A stretch of DNA of 64,000 nt, from assembly GCF_900199405.1 (NCBI RefSeq), contig NZ_LT963430.1, positions 2,573,605 through 2,637,604 on the forward strand, read 5' to 3'. This DNA comes from Beduinella massiliensis (GTDB taxonomy: Bacteria > Bacillota > Clostridia > Christensenellales > Aristaeellaceae). The position numbers and the translations under genes were made by a program. Below the pieces are notes generated by a model. It saw only the letters and a list, made by a program, of their open reading frames with translations. It was not told where the DNA came from and did no database searches. Below are positions 63,158 through 64,000 of this stretch, piece after piece (the stretch's first letter is position 1; each line of letters starts with the position of its first letter).

Positions 63158-63733
63158 TTAACCCGCCTGCGATGCCTGCGGCTCAAGGATGCCGCAGGCT
63201 ACCTCATACAGACGCTTGCCGCTGTCCATGCTGATCTTCTGCATGCGGCGATGCGCCTCCGCCTCGCTCATGTGCATCGAATCCATCAGCATCCCCTTCG
63301 CGCGTTCGATGACCTTTCGCTCGTCAAGTGTGCGGGTCAACCGGTTGACCTCGCGCCCCAGGCGCAAAATCCGTTCGTTCATGCGCAGCAGCACCGCTAC
63401 GCTTTGCAAAAACGCCTCGCGGTTGATCGGGTTTGACAGCGGCACCACGCACTCCGGCAGCCCCTCCTGCGAAACGCCTTGGGGCGCAATGAGCAAAGCG
63501 CCGCCCAGCTCGCCCAGTTCGCGGATGAGGGAAAGACCCGTCATGTCCGGCAAACGATAGGTCGTGACCAATAGCCCGGGCAGATGCCCATCTTGCGCCG
63601 CCCGAATCGCCTGCTCACCGGTATGCGCGATGATATCCAGGGCATACCCGGCATCCTCCAGGATGCCCTTGAGGCGCACCGCTACCGTCTCCGGCGCGGC
63701 CAGCATGATAGTGTGAACGGCAAACTCGGCCAT
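63158..63733 (-). CDS. ANTAR-domain regulator with pseudo-receiver
   Basis: 191 residues. The N-terminal receiver-like domain (1-120) lacks the phosphoacceptor Asp (Thr58 in LLVTTYRLPDMTG), the acidic pair and the conserved Lys (LSNPIN). A coiled coil (about 120-140) leads to the ANTAR RNA-binding domain (VIERAKGMLMDSMHMSEAEAHRRM). ANTAR proteins antiterminate by binding paired hairpins in leaders. AmiR also has a pseudo-receiver, so control by a protein partner is likely. Its own promoter is at 63814-63842. Confidence 0.9.
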   Translation of the reverse strand: MAEFAVHTIMLAAPETVAVRLKGILEDAGYALDIIAHTGEQAIRAAQDGHLPGLLVTTYRLPDMTGLSLIRELGELGGALLIAPQGVSQEGLPECVVPLSNPINREAFLQSVAVLLRMNERILRLGREVNRLTRTLDERKVIERAKGMLMDSMHMSEAEAHRRMQKISMDSGKRLYEVACGILEPQASQAG

Positions 63734-63813
63734 CTCTCATCGCCCCCCTGATCCGTAGGCTGCGGGCGCCGGCTCCGGCGTCTGCACAAGCTTTTTCCGT
63801 TTTGAATGGTCGA

Positions 63814-63842
63814 ATTATATCATCCATCCCGGTCGATTGCAA
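63814..63842 (-). promoter_or_regulatory. Promoter of the ANTAR regulator gene
   Basis: Minus strand: -35 TTGCAA (63837-63842), 17-bp spacer, -10 TATAAT (63814-63819). Confidence 0.75.
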
Positions 63843-63904
63843 GCGCTTTATGAAACTTTTTATGTTGATACTTGCATTTTTGTCGTTTTCCCTTCATGCA
63901 GGAA

Positions 63905-64000
63905 CTATTTTTGTCTGTTTTTGATCTGAATACATCCTCCCTGATTCGCTTCCTGTGCGGCGGACGGTTTCAGCTTCAGCGCCGCGCCCACGAAGTCGCG
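63905..64000 (-). CDS. C-terminal end of an unidentified protein (partial)
   Basis: A frame open from the window edge (31 codons, RDFVGAALKLKPSAAQEANQ...) ends in TAG at 63905-63907. The length is too short to assign a family. If real, it is the gene upstream of the ANTAR regulator. Confidence 0.4.
   Translation of the reverse strand, partial: RDFVGAALKLKPSAAQEANQGGCIQIKNRQK

Overview
The window looks like chromosomal DNA of a GC-rich, Gram-positive anaerobe of the class Clostridia. Support comes from the ylxM-ffh-rpsP-khpA-rimM block, Rex, FloA/NfeD, VanW, a LytTR regulator, a PadR-DUF1700-DUF4097 operon, a YlbJ-type sporulation membrane protein, and pta-ackA acetate fermentation next to ylbN/yceD-rpmF. 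Several promoters are almost perfect sigma-A sites (TTGACA, 17-18 bp, TATAAT), and many terminators are GC-rich hairpins. The secreted proteins and FMN-binding exported proteins recall the Christensenellales-like gut Clostridia, but that placement is inference. I saw no rRNA, tRNA, CRISPR array or prophage. Coding is dense, and most genes lie on the minus strand.

Layout. 1-6.0 kb: two secreted proteins, then the SRP/ribosome operon (read right to left from 6.0 kb). 6.1-9.6 kb: a P-loop kinase-like protein and feoAB iron(II) transport. 9.5-12.0 kb: GNAT, MATE pump and its MarR regulator. 12.1-14.9 kb: an exported FMN/FAD reductase and a MerR regulator that share an operator. 14.9-16.8 kb: PadR-DUF1700-DUF4097. 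16.85-18.13 kb: an IS3-family element sitting in a terminator. 18.1-22 kb: two exported proteins, one with tandem FMN-binding repeats, divergent from a two-component system. 22-28.6 kb: alcohol dehydrogenase, rpmF/yceD, ackA-pta, tmcAL and ylbJ. 28.67-29.96 kb: a second IS3-family element, also inside a terminator. 30-32.5 kb: a polar amino-acid ABC transporter. 32.5-36.2 kb: lipid kinase, a large membrane protein and TetR. 36.2-41.7 kb: VanW, Rex, and an nfeD-floA-unknown-LytTR operon. 41.7-45.1 kb: two tandem uracil-DNA glycosylase-like proteins, a small membrane protein and a Na/Pi cotransporter. 45.2-50.2 kb: trmL, a degenerate response-regulator-like protein, purC-purB, a hydrolase and a VOC protein. 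50.2-57.6 kb: hisH-hisF, carA-carB and purA. 57.7-64 kb: a multi-SH3 secreted protein, dapF, a double-DUF1538 transporter with a double PII-like partner, a glutaredoxin-like protein and an ANTAR regulator with a pseudo-receiver.

How the parts fit. Central metabolism is represented by acetate production, de novo purine and carbamoyl-phosphate synthesis, lysine/peptidoglycan precursor synthesis (dapF) and redox sensing (Rex). The accessory content suggests exported flavin redox chemistry under dedicated regulators. The strongest regulatory signals are the MerR operator present at two promoters, a perfect PadR operator and a TetR operator. The most unusual gene-level observations are the fused DUF1538/PII pair, the cluster-less second UDG, the LytTR regulator coupled to the flotillin operon, and the two IS elements that each split an intrinsic terminator.
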